A DNA stretch of 64,000 bases from Rhizobium sp. CFBP 8762 (GTDB taxonomy: Bacteria > Pseudomonadota > Alphaproteobacteria > Rhizobiales > Rhizobiaceae). Shown piece after piece: positions 33,546 through 42,680 of the stretch; the stretch's first letter is position 1, and every line of letters starts with the position of its first letter. The translations under genes and the position numbers were made by a program. The notes beneath the pieces were generated by a model that worked only from the letters and a program-made list of their open reading frames with translations, made no database searches and was not told the origin of the DNA. The stretch spans positions 62,001-126,000 of the forward strand of contig NZ_JACYUD010000004.1 in NCBI RefSeq assembly GCF_014841565.1, given 5' to 3'.

Positions 33546-33894
33546 CGACCGTCATACTGAGTTTGCCGGCTTCAGGGCTTAGGGAGATGGGATGGGTGCA
33601 TCCAGTTGGCCCGCGACCCAAGTGCCCCTTCGCAAAACGCACCGTTGAGAACAGCAATAAGTGCATTCGACCCTTTTGCCGAGCCATACCGAACTGGCGA
33701 CTGCGTAACAAACTGACCTGCTCATTCTGCTGCGCTCTCTTAACCATCAGCCGCTCAAATACCTTGGATACGAGACGCCCCCGACTTGTTCATGGAGTTT
33801 TGAGGCGAGCGCGTAATACTCTACCCTGTATCAAGCGTGATGCACTTCGGTTAGCTTCTCCAGACATGCCACTAGGTTTCTTCTTGGATCTATA
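33546..33894. other. Intergenic stretch without recognisable gene
   Basis: Between the IS3 fragment and the promoter of the next operon no reading frame has plausible coding structure. Short frames here encode no recognised family. It is probably decayed sequence left by transposition. Confidence 0.5.
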
Positions 33895-33955
33895 TTGACA
33901 AACCGCGCACCATCCCTATTGTCGCTTCATGACATGGGTGGTAACTACAGGTAAC
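33895..33955 (+). promoter_or_regulatory. Promoter and direct-repeat site for the GH4/ABC operon
   Basis: TTGACA (33895-33900), 16 bases, TATTGT (33917-33922) make a good sigma-70 promoter. Downstream, GGTAAC-TACA-GGTAAC (33940-33955) is a direct repeat at one helical turn, placed where a repressor would block the transcript. The GntR protein encoded in the operon is a candidate ligand. Confidence 0.5.
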
Positions 33956-34009
33956 GCTCACTATTTAATTTTCATGAAACATCAGTGGTAAAATTTCTGG
34001 GAGGAAAAT

Positions 34010-35260
34010 ATGCCTGCATTAAACAAACTCGGTTTGTTGATATCTTTTAGCGTTATGGCTACCGCAGTCACGTCGCTGGATGCCCTCGCCCAACAACCAA
34101 CGGCAGATGTCGTGCACTGGTTGACCTCGGGTGCTGAATCCGAAGCCATCACCATTCTCGCCAAGGAGTTCGAAAAGCGCGGTGGGAAATGGGTGGACTC
34201 TGCGGCTCCAGGAGGGCCTACGGACGCACAGGCGCTGATCATGAACCGCATTGCTGGCGGCAATCCCCCTGGCGTCGCGTTCATATCTGTCGGCCATTCG
34301 GCCGTAGAGCTTGGCAAAGAAGGCTTGTTGCAGGACATTAAGGCAGAAGCCGAAAAGAACGGTGCGGACGTCACCTCTGATGTCATGCTTAAGCTGGTGA
34401 GTGATACGGACGGGGCCTTGTATGCGCTTCCTATCGCCATTGAAAGCAGCAACCTCGCCTGGCTTTCTAAGACCGTTTACGACGAGGCCGGGCTAACCTT
34501 TCCAAAGTCATGGGCCGAGTTTCTGGAGCAAGCCAAGGTTCTGAAGGAAAAAGGCTACATCCCCCTCGCCGTAGGCGCACAAGGCTGGCAGCTAAGCATT
34601 CTCTTCAATTCAGTGCTTCTGGCGGAAGCCGGCAACGACACCTTCGACGCCATCGTTAATACCAAAACTGCGGAAGCCGCAGGCAGTGCAAAGGTTGTTC
34701 AGGCCTTCACCACCATGCGCGCGCTGTCAACCTATTCCGATGCCGGTGCCAGCAACCGGGCCTGGAACGACACGCTCAATCTGGTTGCCGAAGGTAAGGC
34801 GGCTGTTCAGATTATGGGCAGCTGGGCCGGAGCCGAGTTGACAAAAATGGGTTTGGAGCGCGGCGATAAATGGGATTGCATACTTCCGCCAGGCAATACA
34901 CGCCTGATATTGGACGGAGCCGGGTTCGAGTTTCCGAAGGTTACGAACGCCGATGATGTGGCGGGCCAAGCTCTCTTCGTTCAGGTCATGATGGACCCGG
35001 CCGTGCAGGCCAAATTTGCCGCGGTAAAGGGCGCGGTTCCTGCCCGTCTGGACGCGGACACGTCCGGCCTGGCACCGTGCGATCAGATGTCAGCTCAAAT
35101 CATCCGGGATTCGGGCAGCTTCCCTTCACCAAGTTCGGTTCTTGGGAATGAAAGCGGTGGCCAGATCGAAGATCTGTTGTCGCGATTCTGGGCAGATGCA
35201 TCCCTCAGCCCTGAGGAAGCGGCAAAACAATATTCCGACATCGTCAGCGGCGGGCAGTAG
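34010..35260 (+). CDS. CUT1 extracellular sugar-binding protein (amino-sugar type)
   Basis: A 416-residue solute-binding protein. A signal peptide (hydrophobic LGLLISFSVMATAVTSL, then ALAQ) ends near residue 27. The mature segments ADVVHWLTSGAESEAITILAKEFEKRGGKWVD and GGPTDAQALIMNRIAGGNPPGVAFI are typical of the family 1 glucose/oligosaccharide receptors. The ATG follows GGGAGGAAAA. It heads an operon with two permeases, an ATPase, a GntR regulator and GH4/NagB/kinase genes, so an amino-sugar disaccharide is the expected ligand. Confidence 0.92.
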   Translation: MPALNKLGLLISFSVMATAVTSLDALAQQPTADVVHWLTSGAESEAITILAKEFEKRGGKWVDSAAPGGPTDAQALIMNRIAGGNPPGVAFISVGHSAVELGKEGLLQDIKAEAEKNGADVTSDVMLKLVSDTDGALYALPIAIESSNLAWLSKTVYDEAGLTFPKSWAEFLEQAKVLKEKGYIPLAVGAQGWQLSILFNSVLLAEAGNDTFDAIVNTKTAEAAGSAKVVQAFTTMRALSTYSDAGASNRAWNDTLNLVAEGKAAVQIMGSWAGAELTKMGLERGDKWDCILPPGNTRLILDGAGFEFPKVTNADDVAGQALFVQVMMDPAVQAKFAAVKGAVPARLDADTSGLAPCDQMSAQIIRDSGSFPSPSSVLGNESGGQIEDLLSRFWADASLSPEEAAKQYSDIVSGGQ

Positions 35261-35275
35261 TCCTCATTGGAGTCC

Positions 35276-35296
35276 CGCCCTGCACCACGCAGGGCG
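35276..35296 (+). terminator. Stem-loop after the binding-protein gene
   Basis: CGCCCTGC, loop ACCAC, GCAGGGCG: a perfect 8-bp GC-rich stem 16 bases after the stop and 30 before the permease. No T-run follows. It probably stabilises the binding-protein mRNA. Confidence 0.55.
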
Positions 35297-35325
35297 AACC
35301 GATTCTCGCAACACTTGGCAGGACC

Positions 35326-36204
35326 ATGCGACACAAGACCTTTCCAGCCCACATGATGGCGAGATTTGCGCTCGTACCGTCCATCCTGCTGTGCGCCATT
35401 GGCTTCTATGGCGCGATGCTGTGGACCGTCGTGATCTCGTTCACCAGTTCCACCATCACGCCGCGCTATGAGTTTGCCGGGCTGGCACAATATGTGCGCC
35501 TGTTCACGATGGACCGGTGGCATGTGGCCTATACCAACATGTTCGTTTTCGGTGCCTTATATATTGCCTGTTCGCTGATATTTGGCGTGCTTCTGGCCAT
35601 TGCGTTGGACCAAAGTATTCGTGGACGCAACCTCCTTCAGACCATCTTTCTGTATCCAATTGCGCTGTCGTTCATCGTAACGGGTCTTGCGTGGCAGTGG
35701 CTTTTAAATCCGACGACCGGGTTGCAAAACTATGTCCGGGGTCTTGGCTTTGAAAGCTTTGCCTTCGACTGGCTCTCCAGCCCCGACCGTGCTGTGTATA
35801 CACTCGTTATTGCCGGTGTCTGGCATGCGGCCGGGCTGGTCATGGCTATCATGTATGCCGGGCTCGGCTCAGTCGATGGCGAGATCTGGCGGGCCGGGCG
35901 TGTGGACGGTATTCCCCGCACCACGATGTACCGGCGCATCATCCTGCCCATGCTGAAACCGGTCATTATCGTTTGCGTGGTTCTGTTGTCTATGGACGTG
36001 ATTAAGAGCTACGAACTTGTGGTGGCCATGACCGGCGGGGGTCCGGGCTATTCCACAGATCTGCCGGCGAAATTCGTTGTCGACAACCTGTTTACACGCA
36101 CCAATATCGGGCTGGCGTCTGCGGCTGCGACGCTGATGCTGGCCTCCATCATTGTCTTGCTTCTTCTGTTCGGTTGGCTGCAAAAGGAAAGGGTCGCGCG
36201 ATGA
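35326..36204 (+). CDS. CUT1 sugar ABC transporter permease (MalF-like)
   Basis: A 292-residue permease with six hydrophobic segments. The start of the first is ALVPSILLCAIGFYGAMLWTVVISF, and the EAA-type loop is GEIWRAGRVDGIPRTTMYRRIILPMLKP. Its stop overlaps the next permease by four bases (ATGA). A translation start at the ATG 35326 is supported by GGCAGGA upstream. Confidence 0.92.
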   Translation: MRHKTFPAHMMARFALVPSILLCAIGFYGAMLWTVVISFTSSTITPRYEFAGLAQYVRLFTMDRWHVAYTNMFVFGALYIACSLIFGVLLAIALDQSIRGRNLLQTIFLYPIALSFIVTGLAWQWLLNPTTGLQNYVRGLGFESFAFDWLSSPDRAVYTLVIAGVWHAAGLVMAIMYAGLGSVDGEIWRAGRVDGIPRTTMYRRIILPMLKPVIIVCVVLLSMDVIKSYELVVAMTGGGPGYSTDLPAKFVVDNLFTRTNIGLASAAATLMLASIIVLLLLFGWLQKERVAR

Positions 36205-37112
36205 CCATGCTACAAACGGCGATACCGTCGGCTGTTCCGCGCCGTGCGCGTAAACACCGCCCTGCTGCAGCCATTGGCCGGTTGGGCCTCTACGGTTTTC
36301 TGGTTCTGGCAGCGCTGTTTTTTGCTATTCCGCTGATCATCATGGTGTCCACATCGTTGAAAACGGTTGAGGAGATCCGCACCGGGTCTATCTTTATGTT
36401 GCCGCAGGCACTTGATTTCTCGGCCTGGGCAAAGGCGTGGTCGTCCGCCTGTATTGGGCGGCAGTGCGAGGGTATTCGCGGTGGGTTGTGGAACTCAATT
36501 CTGATCATGGTGCCTAGTACAGCACTGTCCGTGTTGATTTCAGCGTTGAACGGTTACGCGCTGTCGCTCTGGCGCATCCGCCATGCGGGCTTGCTGCTCA
36601 GCGCACTGATGGTCGGGGCTTTTATTCCTTATCAGGTGATGATTTACCCGCTCGTGCGTATGTCATCGACGATTGGTATTTACGGCAGCATTCCCGCTGT
36701 GGTTCTGGTGCATGTGCTGTTCGGCCTGCCGATCCTAACGCTGATCTTTCGAAATTTCTATTCGGCCTTGCCAGAAGAGCTGATCAAGGCTGCCCGTGTC
36801 GACGGCGCTGGATTTTTCAGGATCTTTTTCAGAATTGTTTTGCCGATGTCGACCAACGTCATCATCGTTGCCCTGATCCTGTCAGTCACTGGCGTCTGGA
36901 ATGACTATTTGCTGAGCCTCATTTTCGCTGGACGCGAAAACCTGCCCATGACTGTGGAACTGGCCAGCCTCGTGAGTACGCGCATCGGTGTACCAGAATA
37001 CAACGTCAACATGGCGGCAACCATCATAACAGCGCTGCCGCCGCTGCTTCTCTATTTGTTTTCAGGCCGGTATTTCGTGCGGGGCATCACCGCCGGTGCG
37101 GTGAAAGGGTAA
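36201..37112 (+). CDS. CUT1 sugar ABC transporter permease (MalG-like)
   Basis: A 303-residue permease, started at ATG 36201 inside the stop of its partner. It has an arginine-rich cytoplasmic N-terminus, the first helix LGLYGFLVLAALFFAIPLIIM, STSLKTVEEIRTGS, the EAA loop EELIKAARVDGAGFFRIFFRIVLPM and the characteristic end FVRGITAGAVKG. A loop with two cysteines (SACIGRQCEG, about residue 85) is unusual and may form a periplasmic disulphide. Confidence 0.92.
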   Translation: MTMLQTAIPSAVPRRARKHRPAAAIGRLGLYGFLVLAALFFAIPLIIMVSTSLKTVEEIRTGSIFMLPQALDFSAWAKAWSSACIGRQCEGIRGGLWNSILIMVPSTALSVLISALNGYALSLWRIRHAGLLLSALMVGAFIPYQVMIYPLVRMSSTIGIYGSIPAVVLVHVLFGLPILTLIFRNFYSALPEELIKAARVDGAGFFRIFFRIVLPMSTNVIIVALILSVTGVWNDYLLSLIFAGRENLPMTVELASLVSTRIGVPEYNVNMAATIITALPPLLLYLFSGRYFVRGITAGAVKG

Positions 37113-37115
37113 GAC

Positions 37116-38195
37116 ATGATTGGTGTACAGATCGAAAGCCTGAGCAGGCACTTTGGAGCACTGCCCGTTTTGCGTGATATCTCAATGGAGGTACAGCCCG
37201 GCGAATTCACGGTGCTGCTCGGCCCTTCCGGTTGTGGCAAATCGACTTTACTGGCATCCATTGCCGGTCTGGACGATCTTCAAGGCGGGCGCATCTTGTT
37301 CGATAGTGCCGATGTATCCGACCTAGAACCAGCCGAACGCAATATCGGCATGGTCTTTCAGTCATACGCGCTTTATCCGACGATGACGGTGCGGCAAAAC
37401 CTGTCCTTCGGTCTGGAAGTCGCCAAAACATCGAAGGCGGATATTCAGGAGCGCGTGACGTGGGCGGCGCAGTTGCTGCAGATCGAACCGCTTCTGGATC
37501 GTAAGCCTTCTCAGCTTTCAGGCGGCCAGCGCCAGCGTGTGGCCATTGGACGGGCACTGGTGCGCAAGACCAATCTGTTCCTCTTCGATGAGCCGCTCTC
37601 CAATCTCGATGCGAAGCTGCGGACTGAAATGCGGGTAGAAATCAAGGAATTGCACCGCCGCTTGGGGGCAACTTTTATTTACGTGACGCATGATCAGGTG
37701 GAGGCGATGACGCTGGCAACGCGGATTGCCATTATGCAGGGCGGTAGAATTGAACAATATGCCACCCCGGAGGACGTTTATGAACGCCCGGCCTCGCTGT
37801 TCGTGGCAAGTTTTATCGGCGCACCACCCATGAATTTGCTGCCTGCTACCTTGAAACAAACATCACACGGCGTCGTGGCCTTCACCGGAGACCATACGGT
37901 GAGCTTGAAGGGCTATCCCTTTAAAATAGCGCCGGCAGACGGGCAACCAATCGTCATCGGTATTCGACCGGAAAACATATTGATCGACGGCAACGTTGCG
38001 CCGACGTTGCGCGCCGAAGTCGTTGTTGTGGAACCGCTCGGTGCCGATACGCTCGTCTGGGTGGATTGTGCCGCCAACCGGATGGCTGTGCGTACGCACC
38101 CAAAGGAAGCCAAGGGGCTTTCCGGCAGCATCGGCCTGTCCTTCAAAGTTGAAAACCTGTCAATCTTTTCCAAAGATTCCGGGCTGCGTCTATGA
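37116..38195 (+). CDS. CUT1 sugar ABC transporter ATP-binding protein (UgpC-like)
   Basis: A 359-residue ATPase: Walker A GPSGCGKSTLLASIAG, MVFQSYALYPTMT, signature LSGGQRQRVAIGRAL, Walker B LFLFDEPLSNLDAKLR, H-loop YVTHDQVEAMT and a C-terminal TOBE region with GIRPENI. It follows the permease stop by three bases. In the other CUT1 system of this window the ATPase comes first, so the two operons were assembled separately. Confidence 0.94.
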   Translation: MIGVQIESLSRHFGALPVLRDISMEVQPGEFTVLLGPSGCGKSTLLASIAGLDDLQGGRILFDSADVSDLEPAERNIGMVFQSYALYPTMTVRQNLSFGLEVAKTSKADIQERVTWAAQLLQIEPLLDRKPSQLSGGQRQRVAIGRALVRKTNLFLFDEPLSNLDAKLRTEMRVEIKELHRRLGATFIYVTHDQVEAMTLATRIAIMQGGRIEQYATPEDVYERPASLFVASFIGAPPMNLLPATLKQTSHGVVAFTGDHTVSLKGYPFKIAPADGQPIVIGIRPENILIDGNVAPTLRAEVVVVEPLGADTLVWVDCAANRMAVRTHPKEAKGLSGSIGLSFKVENLSIFSKDSGLRL

Positions 38196-38238
38196 CAGTT
38201 CCCCGCCCCGGCATCCGGCTCCCTAGGAAGACGATGAT

Positions 38239-39039
38239 ATGACCACAAACGGTGAGATGGCACACAATGGCGCAGAGCCCCTGCACCAGCAATTGAAGGC
38301 GATCATTCTCAAGAGCATCGCCAGTGGGGAGTGGCCACCCCATAGCCAGATTGCATCCGAGCGCGAGCTGTGCGAGCGCTACTCAGTCAGCCGAACGACC
38401 ACGCGCAAAGTCCTGTCCGATCTCATCCACGACGGTCTCGTCTATACCGTTAGCGGCAAGGGCACGTTTGTGGCCGAGCATCGCCTCCGGCAGGAGTTGA
38501 AGCCGCTTGTGGGGTTTACGCAGGACTTGCGCGATCAGGGCGTGGACGTGGTGTCCGAGGTCATGTCGTTTGAGCGCATCGAGGCGGACGAAAGTCTGGC
38601 AGCCCATTTGAAAATCCGGCCCTTTGCCGCTGTCGTCAAGTTGCAGCGCTGCCGCTGTGCAGGAGACCAGCCACTGGCTATCCAGACCACCTATCTGCCA
38701 GAGCATCTGTGCCCAGGAGTCTTGCGCTATGATTTTGCCAGCCATTCTTTGTTCGAAACTCTGCGTCAGGAGTTCGGCCTGGAAATGATCGAGGGCAAGA
38801 CCGTGATTAAACCTGGACTGGCTGAGCATTGGGAGGCGAAGACGCTGAATGTGCAGCAGCCGGCTGCCGTCCTTCGGACATTCCAAACCACCTTTCTGGA
38901 AGACGGTCAGGTGATTGAATACTGCGTTTCCGCATTCCACGGCGAACTGTTTGAACTCACAGTCGGCGGCAATGCCGATCGTACCATCAATATCAACACT
39001 GCCTATTCTACCGGCAACCTGAAAATGGTTACGCCGTGA
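38239..39039 (+). CDS. GntR-family regulator with UTRA domain (HutC subfamily)
   Basis: A 266-residue protein. The GntR winged helix (about 10-80) has LHQQLKAIILKSIASGEWPPHSQIASERELCERYSVSRTTTRKVL and GLVYTVSGKGTFV. The UTRA ligand domain follows, with VVKLQRCRCAGDQPLAIQTTYLPEHL and the C-terminal IEYCVSAFHGELFELTV. HutC-type regulators of amino-sugar operons (NagR/DasR-like) sense GlcN-6-P or GlcNAc-6-P. The location inside this operon supports local control by a phosphosugar. Confidence 0.92.
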   Translation: MTTNGEMAHNGAEPLHQQLKAIILKSIASGEWPPHSQIASERELCERYSVSRTTTRKVLSDLIHDGLVYTVSGKGTFVAEHRLRQELKPLVGFTQDLRDQGVDVVSEVMSFERIEADESLAAHLKIRPFAAVVKLQRCRCAGDQPLAIQTTYLPEHLCPGVLRYDFASHSLFETLRQEFGLEMIEGKTVIKPGLAEHWEAKTLNVQQPAAVLRTFQTTFLEDGQVIEYCVSAFHGELFELTVGGNADRTININTAYSTGNLKMVTP

Positions 39040-39043
39040 CCAT

Positions 39044-39065
39044 AACCTGCCGAAAGCCGCAGGTT
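39044..39065 (+). terminator. Small hairpin between GntR and GH4 genes
   Basis: AACCTGC, loop CGAAAGCC, GCAGGTT: a 7-bp stem in the 79-bp gap. No T-run; it may attenuate or merely separate the transport and catabolic halves of the operon. Confidence 0.35.
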
Positions 39066-39118
39066 GTGCCGTTTGAGCACATGGCGCGCGTAAACCTTAT
39101 CTGAAAGAGGACGTCACA

Positions 39119-40417
39119 ATGGCACGCATTAAAATCGCTTATATCGGGGGCGGCAGCACCCGCGCGCCGGGATGCATCGCCTGCTGGATTGCACAAGGCG
39201 ACAATTTCCGTGGTTCAGAAATCGTTCTGATCGATATCGACAAGGATCGTCTCGAAACCGTGCGGGTTCTGGCACAGAAAATGTCCGATAACGCGGGTGT
39301 GGATATCACCTTTACAGCCACGACAGACCGGGCTGCGGGACTGACAGACTGCGACGCTGTGCTGACGAGCTTCCGTCCCGGCGGTTTCGAAGCGCGTTAT
39401 CTTGATGAATGCATTCCGTTGAAGCACGGTGTTATCGGGCAGGAAACGCAAGGTCCGGGCGGCTTCTTCATGGCGCTTCGCTCCATCCATGCCATGAAGG
39501 ATATCGTCAAGGACATGGAGCGCGTTTGTCCGCGTGCAAGGCTGTTCAATTACACCAACCCGGTCAACATCGTGGCCGAGGCCATGACACATTACACCGA
39601 TATTCCCATCGTCTCGCTCTGTGAAGGCCCCATCGTGTTTCCCGCCGAGGTCGCGGTGGCTGCTGGCCTCGATCCGTCCCTTTTGAAGAGCCAGATGATC
39701 GGGCTCAACCATGCCTCATGGTCTGTCGAACATCTCTACGACGGGCAAGATTTCATCCCCCTTGTGGAAGCTGCATGGAACAAGAAACGTCACGATCAAA
39801 GTCTGGATTTGCAACAGCGTCGCCTGCTGCACATGACAGTGGCATTGCAGGCAATCCCGTCGCAATACTTCAAATACTACTATTTCCGCGACGAAATTCT
39901 ACTTGAGTTGCAGCAGTCAGCTACAACGCGGGCTCAGGACATTATGGCCAAGGTGCCTGGCTACTGGCAGCATTATGAGGAGCAGGCGAGAGCAGACGTT
40001 CCCAAGCTCGATTCCAACCGCATTCGCGGCAGTCTGGAAGAGCTGGAAATTGCCATTGATGTTCTGGACGCTGTTTACAACGATCGCGGCGAAATCTGGC
40101 CGGTCAATGTTCCCAACCGTGGGGCAATTCCGGATCTGGCGGATGATCTGGTTGTCGAACTGTCGGGTTATGTGGACAAGGCGGGAATTAAGCCGGTTGT
40201 GGCTGGCCCGTTGCCACCGCAATCTTCCGGTCTGGTGCATATGCTGGCCGAGTATCAGGCCGCAACGGCGCGTGTTGCGCTGAATGGCAATCGTCGCCAG
40301 GCGATACAAGCGCTGGCCAGCAATCCACTGGTCATGTCTTTAACAAAAGCAGAGGCGATCTTCGACGAGATGGCCGCGGCGCACCGCCAGTATATCCCTG
40401 GCCATCTTTCCTCCTAA
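39119..40417 (+). CDS. Glycoside hydrolase family 4 enzyme
   Basis: A 432-residue NAD- and metal-dependent GH4 glycosidase (family includes 6-phospho-beta-glucosidases, alpha-galactosidases and glucuronidases). It has the NAD motif KIAYIGGGSTRAPG, FNYTNPVNIVAEAM, the metal-ligand Cys in VSLCEGPIVF and His in IGLNHASW, and the Tyr-rich segment around SQYFKYYYF, where a catalytic Tyr is expected. GH4 enzymes act by oxidation at C3, elimination and addition. With a NagB-type deaminase and a sugar kinase in the same operon, a GlcN- or GlcNAc-containing disaccharide is a sensible substrate; the linkage is unknown. Confidence 0.9.
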   Translation: MARIKIAYIGGGSTRAPGCIACWIAQGDNFRGSEIVLIDIDKDRLETVRVLAQKMSDNAGVDITFTATTDRAAGLTDCDAVLTSFRPGGFEARYLDECIPLKHGVIGQETQGPGGFFMALRSIHAMKDIVKDMERVCPRARLFNYTNPVNIVAEAMTHYTDIPIVSLCEGPIVFPAEVAVAAGLDPSLLKSQMIGLNHASWSVEHLYDGQDFIPLVEAAWNKKRHDQSLDLQQRRLLHMTVALQAIPSQYFKYYYFRDEILLELQQSATTRAQDIMAKVPGYWQHYEEQARADVPKLDSNRIRGSLEELEIAIDVLDAVYNDRGEIWPVNVPNRGAIPDLADDLVVELSGYVDKAGIKPVVAGPLPPQSSGLVHMLAEYQAATARVALNGNRRQAIQALASNPLVMSLTKAEAIFDEMAAAHRQYIPGHLSS

Positions 40418-40438
40418 TCAGGACACTGGGGTACGACC

Positions 40439-41167
40439 ATGGACGTGATTGTCGAAACAAATCCACAAACGGCCAGTCAGGCCGGAACGGATCTGCTGGC
40501 TACGCTTATCCGGCGCAAGCCGACCCTCAAGGCTGTACTAGCAACCGGCAATACGCCGATGGACATGTATTCCCGTTTGGCAGCATTGAAAAATGCTGGA
40601 AAGATTGATGCCGGGCAGATGACTGTGTTTCAATTGGACGCCTATCTGGATGTGCCCGACACCGACCCACGCTCACTGTACGGTTGGATGGACAGGTCTT
40701 TTATTCAGCCGATGGACATTCCCGCAACACAGGTGCACCGCTTCCGCGAAACATCCGACGACCCGCATGGCGATTGCGTGCGCTACGCCGACACCATAAG
40801 GGCGTCCGGCGGGTTCGACCTGGCTGTGCTGGGGCTGGGTCCGAATGGCCATCTCGGCTTCAACGAACCGCCAAGCGCCGCAGACGCCACAACACGTGTG
40901 GTTACCCTGACGCCGGAAAGCATCATCAGCAATGCTGTCTACTGGGGCGGTATCGCGCGCGTTCCGAAAGTTTCGGTGACAGTCGGCATGGATGCATTGC
41001 TGGCCTCTTCGCAAATCATCCTCATTGCCACCGGGGCGCACAAGCATGACATCCTACGCCGCACAGTCGAGGGACCGGTAACGCCGGACGTCCCCTCCTC
41101 GTTTTTGCAAACGGCGGCAAAGGTAACCATCATCACGGATCGTGCAGCATGGGAGGGAGATCGCTGA
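40439..41167 (+). CDS. nagB: Glucosamine-6-phosphate deaminase family protein
   Basis: A 242-residue sugar-phosphate isomerase of the NagB/6-phosphogluconolactonase family. The NagB signature LGLGPNGHLGFNEPPSAADATTRVV carries the His and Glu of the active site, and the N-terminal VLATGNTPMDMYSRL binds the phosphate. FQLDAYLDV supplies the catalytic Asp of the enolisation step. It converts GlcN-6-P to Fru-6-P and ammonia. The next gene starts within its stop codon (TGATG), so NagB and the kinase are coupled. Confidence 0.88.
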   Translation: MDVIVETNPQTASQAGTDLLATLIRRKPTLKAVLATGNTPMDMYSRLAALKNAGKIDAGQMTVFQLDAYLDVPDTDPRSLYGWMDRSFIQPMDIPATQVHRFRETSDDPHGDCVRYADTIRASGGFDLAVLGLGPNGHLGFNEPPSAADATTRVVTLTPESIISNAVYWGGIARVPKVSVTVGMDALLASSQIILIATGAHKHDILRRTVEGPVTPDVPSSFLQTAAKVTIITDRAAWEGDR

Positions 41168-42183
41168 TGCCCGTTCCGAATTTCCCGCTTGTTCTCGGTG
41201 TCGATGGCGGCGCCACGAAGACTATCGCGGTTTTGGCAGATCTCGATGGCCGTGTGCTGGGCTATGGTCGGGCAGGCAGTTGTGACATCTACACCCATCC
41301 CGGTGCCGTCGATGAAGTCGAGGCAGCTGTGGCACAGGCGTGCACCTATGCCGGTGTCGAACGTAGTGCCATTGATACCGCTGTCTTCAGTCTGGCCAGT
41401 GCCGACTGGCCGGAGGATTTCACCTATTGGACAAACTCACTGAAAGAGCGGCATCTGGGGCGCACGATCACTGTCATGAACGATGCCATCGGCGCCCTGA
41501 ATTGCGATTTGCCGGAGGGCGATGCTGTCGTCGTTGTCTGCGGGACAGGTGCCGCGATTGGAAGCCGGAACAGTCAAGGCGATATTTGGCATTCCAGTTT
41601 CTGGCAGTTGACTCAAGGAGGCGCAGAACTCAGCGACATGGTTCGGTATGCCGTCTATCGCTCTGAGCTTGGGATTATCGCACCAACATGTCTGACCCAA
41701 CCTGTGCTCGCCTATTATGACGCCGCATCGGTGGAGGATTTGCTGCACAGACTGACCTGCCGTGAGCGCGAAAAAGCTTCCAACAGAGCCGGTCTGGTGC
41801 CCTTGCTCTATGCAGCGGCGGAACAAGGGGACCTTATCGCCATAGATATTCTGCAGAACCACGGCCTAGCTCTGGCAGACTTCGCACTGGCTGCCGCCCG
41901 GAAGGTGGCGATTGCTGACAAGTCGTTCCATTTGCTGTTAACCGGCGGTGTCTTTCGAAATCCCTCGCAGATCATGCGCACGAGCTTGATCGGGCATATG
42001 CGGGCACGTGGCGCCCGATTTCACGTCGTCGAAGGCAACAGCGAACCGGTTAAAGGCGCGGTTATAACCGCGCTAACCACCTACAAACCCGTATCCAACG
42101 CAGTTGTTACTACCCTGGACCATACCTTTCCTGCACCATCTTTCTTCGACACGACGCAAAGGACATTTCAACAAGCAGGGTAG
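41167..42183 (+). CDS. BadF/BcrA-type ATPase, probable amino-sugar kinase
   Basis: A 338-residue ASKHA-fold kinase similar to N-acetylglucosamine kinases. Phosphate-1 loop LGVDGGATKTIAVLAD, phosphate-2 loop VVVVCGTGAAIGSRN and the adenosine segment HLLLTGGVFRNPS are present. NDAIGAL contributes the catalytic Asp. The start ATG overlaps the nagB stop by one base. With GH4 and NagB it would phosphorylate GlcN or GlcNAc released from the imported disaccharide. A nagA deacetylase is not in this operon, so glucosamine is more likely than GlcNAc unless nagA lies elsewhere. Confidence 0.88.
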   Translation: MPVPNFPLVLGVDGGATKTIAVLADLDGRVLGYGRAGSCDIYTHPGAVDEVEAAVAQACTYAGVERSAIDTAVFSLASADWPEDFTYWTNSLKERHLGRTITVMNDAIGALNCDLPEGDAVVVVCGTGAAIGSRNSQGDIWHSSFWQLTQGGAELSDMVRYAVYRSELGIIAPTCLTQPVLAYYDAASVEDLLHRLTCREREKASNRAGLVPLLYAAAEQGDLIAIDILQNHGLALADFALAAARKVAIADKSFHLLLTGGVFRNPSQIMRTSLIGHMRARGARFHVVEGNSEPVKGAVITALTTYKPVSNAVVTTLDHTFPAPSFFDTTQRTFQQAG

Positions 42184-42488
42184 CGCGGCCCCACGAGTGG
42201 ATCGTTGCCGCGGGTCTAGGCGGTGGCGAGGATATCGCGATCATCAGCCAGCGGGACGTGACGCGAAGAAATGGCTCGCGCTTCCGCCTGCAGTCGTATC
42301 TATCAGCTCATCACCATTGACCGAAGCTGGATGTGGGGGCTGCGACAGCGGAAGGAATATGGCTCGCGACGTTCTCGCCAACAATGCCAGCATTTACGTT
42401 CCGGCTTGCTTGCAGGACGAAACGGCTGACGGATTTGGTCGCATGCTCGAAATCAACTCGTTTTCGATCTTCTGAGGCATGCATCAAG
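42184..42488. other. Intergenic stretch without recognisable gene
   Basis: Between the kinase stop and the M20 fragment the sequence has no convincing reading frame. It is probably decayed DNA. Confidence 0.4.
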
Positions 42489-42650
42489 ATGCTGATCGAC
42501 AATCACGCGGCGGCGACCGGAGATAGGCTCGAACCACACGTATCGCCGAGCGTCAGCGACGATTGCTGGTTCGGCAATGCTGGCATTCACGCCTTCATAT
42601 ACGGACCCGGAGAGCTTCGCCAATGTCATGCTGCGCCTCATCCATTAATG
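42489..42650 (+). pseudogene. M20-family peptidase C-terminal fragment
   Basis: An in-frame segment reads VSDDCWFGNAGIHAFIYGPG and then ELRQCHA, close to the C-terminal signature of M20 deacetylase/peptidase proteins (FGNAGIPAFIYGPG, then AHA). It is preceded by neither a catalytic domain nor a usable start. It marks the boundary between the amino-sugar operon and the pyrimidine cluster. Confidence 0.5.
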
Positions 42651-42680
42651 GTCGAATACCGCTGCGTCTTCTATTTTCAT

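Noticed and set aside
33546-33747. Upstream part of the minus-strand frame that contains the IS3 fragment, considered as more transposase
   Set aside because: Only the segment from GLYKAEVI on looks like OrfB; the earlier residues have no integrase-core motifs, so the frame is a chance fusion.
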